Shown here: positions 63,842 to 64,000 of the stretch, in pieces
How positions within the stretch are numbered: the first letter of the stretch is position 1
Layout: each line of letters starts with the position of its first letter
NCBI GenBank assembly: GCA_902489645.1
Contig: CABUAW010000002.1
Coordinates: forward strand, 40,267 to 104,266
Length of the DNA: 64,000 nucleotides
Direction of reading: 5' to 3'
DNA from: an uncultured Lachnospiraceae bacterium
Lineage (GTDB): Bacteria; Bacillota; Clostridia; Lachnospirales; Lachnospiraceae
The notes under the pieces: model-generated
The model's input: the letters and a program-made list of their open reading frames with translations, nothing else
The model's database searches: none
What the model was told of the DNA's origin: nothing
Made by a program: the position numbers and the translations under genes

Positions 63842-63873
63842 ATTATATTATACTTTTTCCAGCCCAATGTCAA
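63842..63873 (-). promoter_or_regulatory. Candidate promoter of the LacI-type gene
   Basis: Minus strand TTGACA (63873-63868) with TATAAT-like repeats at 63852-63847 (15-base spacer) and 63847-63842 (20-base spacer). Neither spacing is ideal. Confidence 0.45.
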
Positions 63874-63899
63874 GCTCTATTTTCATTTTCTTTTGTTCA

Positions 63900-63928
63900 T
63901 TGACCCCTTTTTCAAAGACGGCTATAAT
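63900..63928 (+). promoter_or_regulatory. Sigma-A promoter for the dinB-like gene
   Basis: TTGACC (63900-63905), 17-base spacer, TATAAT (63923-63928). Start site near 63935, about 29 bases before ATG 63964. Confidence 0.8.
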
Positions 63929-63963
63929 AAACCTATAATCTTTAGAAAGCGCAGGTGGCTTTA

Positions 63964-64000
63964 ATGCAGCATATCTTTTTTCATATTGATGTAAATTCCG
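63964..64000 (+). CDS. dinB: Start of a DinB-like Y-family DNA polymerase (5' end only)
   Basis: Twelve codons before the window ends read MQHIFFHIDVNS, the usual N-terminus of DNA polymerase IV (first palm strand with a metal-binding Asp). AGGTGG lies five bases upstream, and a strong promoter precedes it. The assignment rests on these few residues only. Confidence 0.6.
   Translation, partial: MQHIFFHIDVNS

Overview
The window looks like a chromosomal segment of an anaerobic, spore-forming Bacillota/Clostridia bacterium, most likely in or near the Lachnospiraceae. The evidence is indirect: spore genes (gerA-type receptor, sipL, a CotS-like coat protein), electron-transferring flavoproteins paired with short-chain acyl-CoA dehydrogenases, an Etf-linked lactate dehydrogenase-like gene, a short-form prolyl-tRNA synthetase, AGGAGG ribosome sites, and SAM and TPP riboswitches. 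Almost every gene is on the minus strand. Plus-strand exceptions are 12773-16764, 31479-31895, 32463-32765, 45888-46577 and the start of a dinB-like gene at 63964. I saw no rRNA, tRNA, CRISPR array, insertion sequence or prophage.

Layout. 1-5016: methionine-type ABC importer (metN, metI, metQ), then a GlcD-type 2-hydroxyacid dehydrogenase and an aminotransferase cut by the window edge. A LysR gene sits upstream, and a 17-bp dyad resembling a methionine regulator box overlaps its stop codon. 6084-12555: endonuclease IV, polysaccharide deacetylase, a sigma-like protein without region 4, a cohesin-like secreted protein, and a large SH3/glucosaminidase wall hydrolase preceded by three WalR-type repeats. 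12773-16764: HMA/TauE-SafE/cupredoxin copper protein with a two-component system. 16829-20122: fba, a DUF1934 gene, murI, ddl. 20244-31218: spore germination genes (including a gerAB-gerAC fusion), a GntR regulator, ispE, sipL, a PrcB-like lipoprotein, phosphoglucomutase, a cotS-like gene and asnA.

31321-40660 is the most interesting stretch. A MaoC/PhaJ-type dehydratase gene and a divergently placed operon (acyl-CoA dehydrogenase, etfB, etfA, Pct-like CoA-transferase, GntP permease, sigma-54 activator) each have a textbook -24/-12 sigma-54 promoter. Both promoters carry two TGCA-N4-TGCA elements at the same distances upstream. This points to one regulon for uptake, CoA activation, dehydration and reduction of a short-chain hydroxy acid. 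(R)-3-hydroxybutyrate to butyrate is the best fit, with lactate/acrylate reduction as the main alternative.

40834-46577: small membrane protein, ThiXYZ/TenA pyrimidine salvage under a TPP riboswitch, a glycosyltransferase and a DUF554 protein. 46664-52168: a second Etf/acyl-CoA dehydrogenase set with a lactate dehydrogenase-like GlcD protein and a FadR-type regulator. 52177-57950: proS, RluA-type synthase, two-component system and metK, all downstream of a SAM-I riboswitch. 57982-64000: murA, a YfhO-like membrane protein, aroK, a LacI-type regulator and the first codons of a dinB-like gene.
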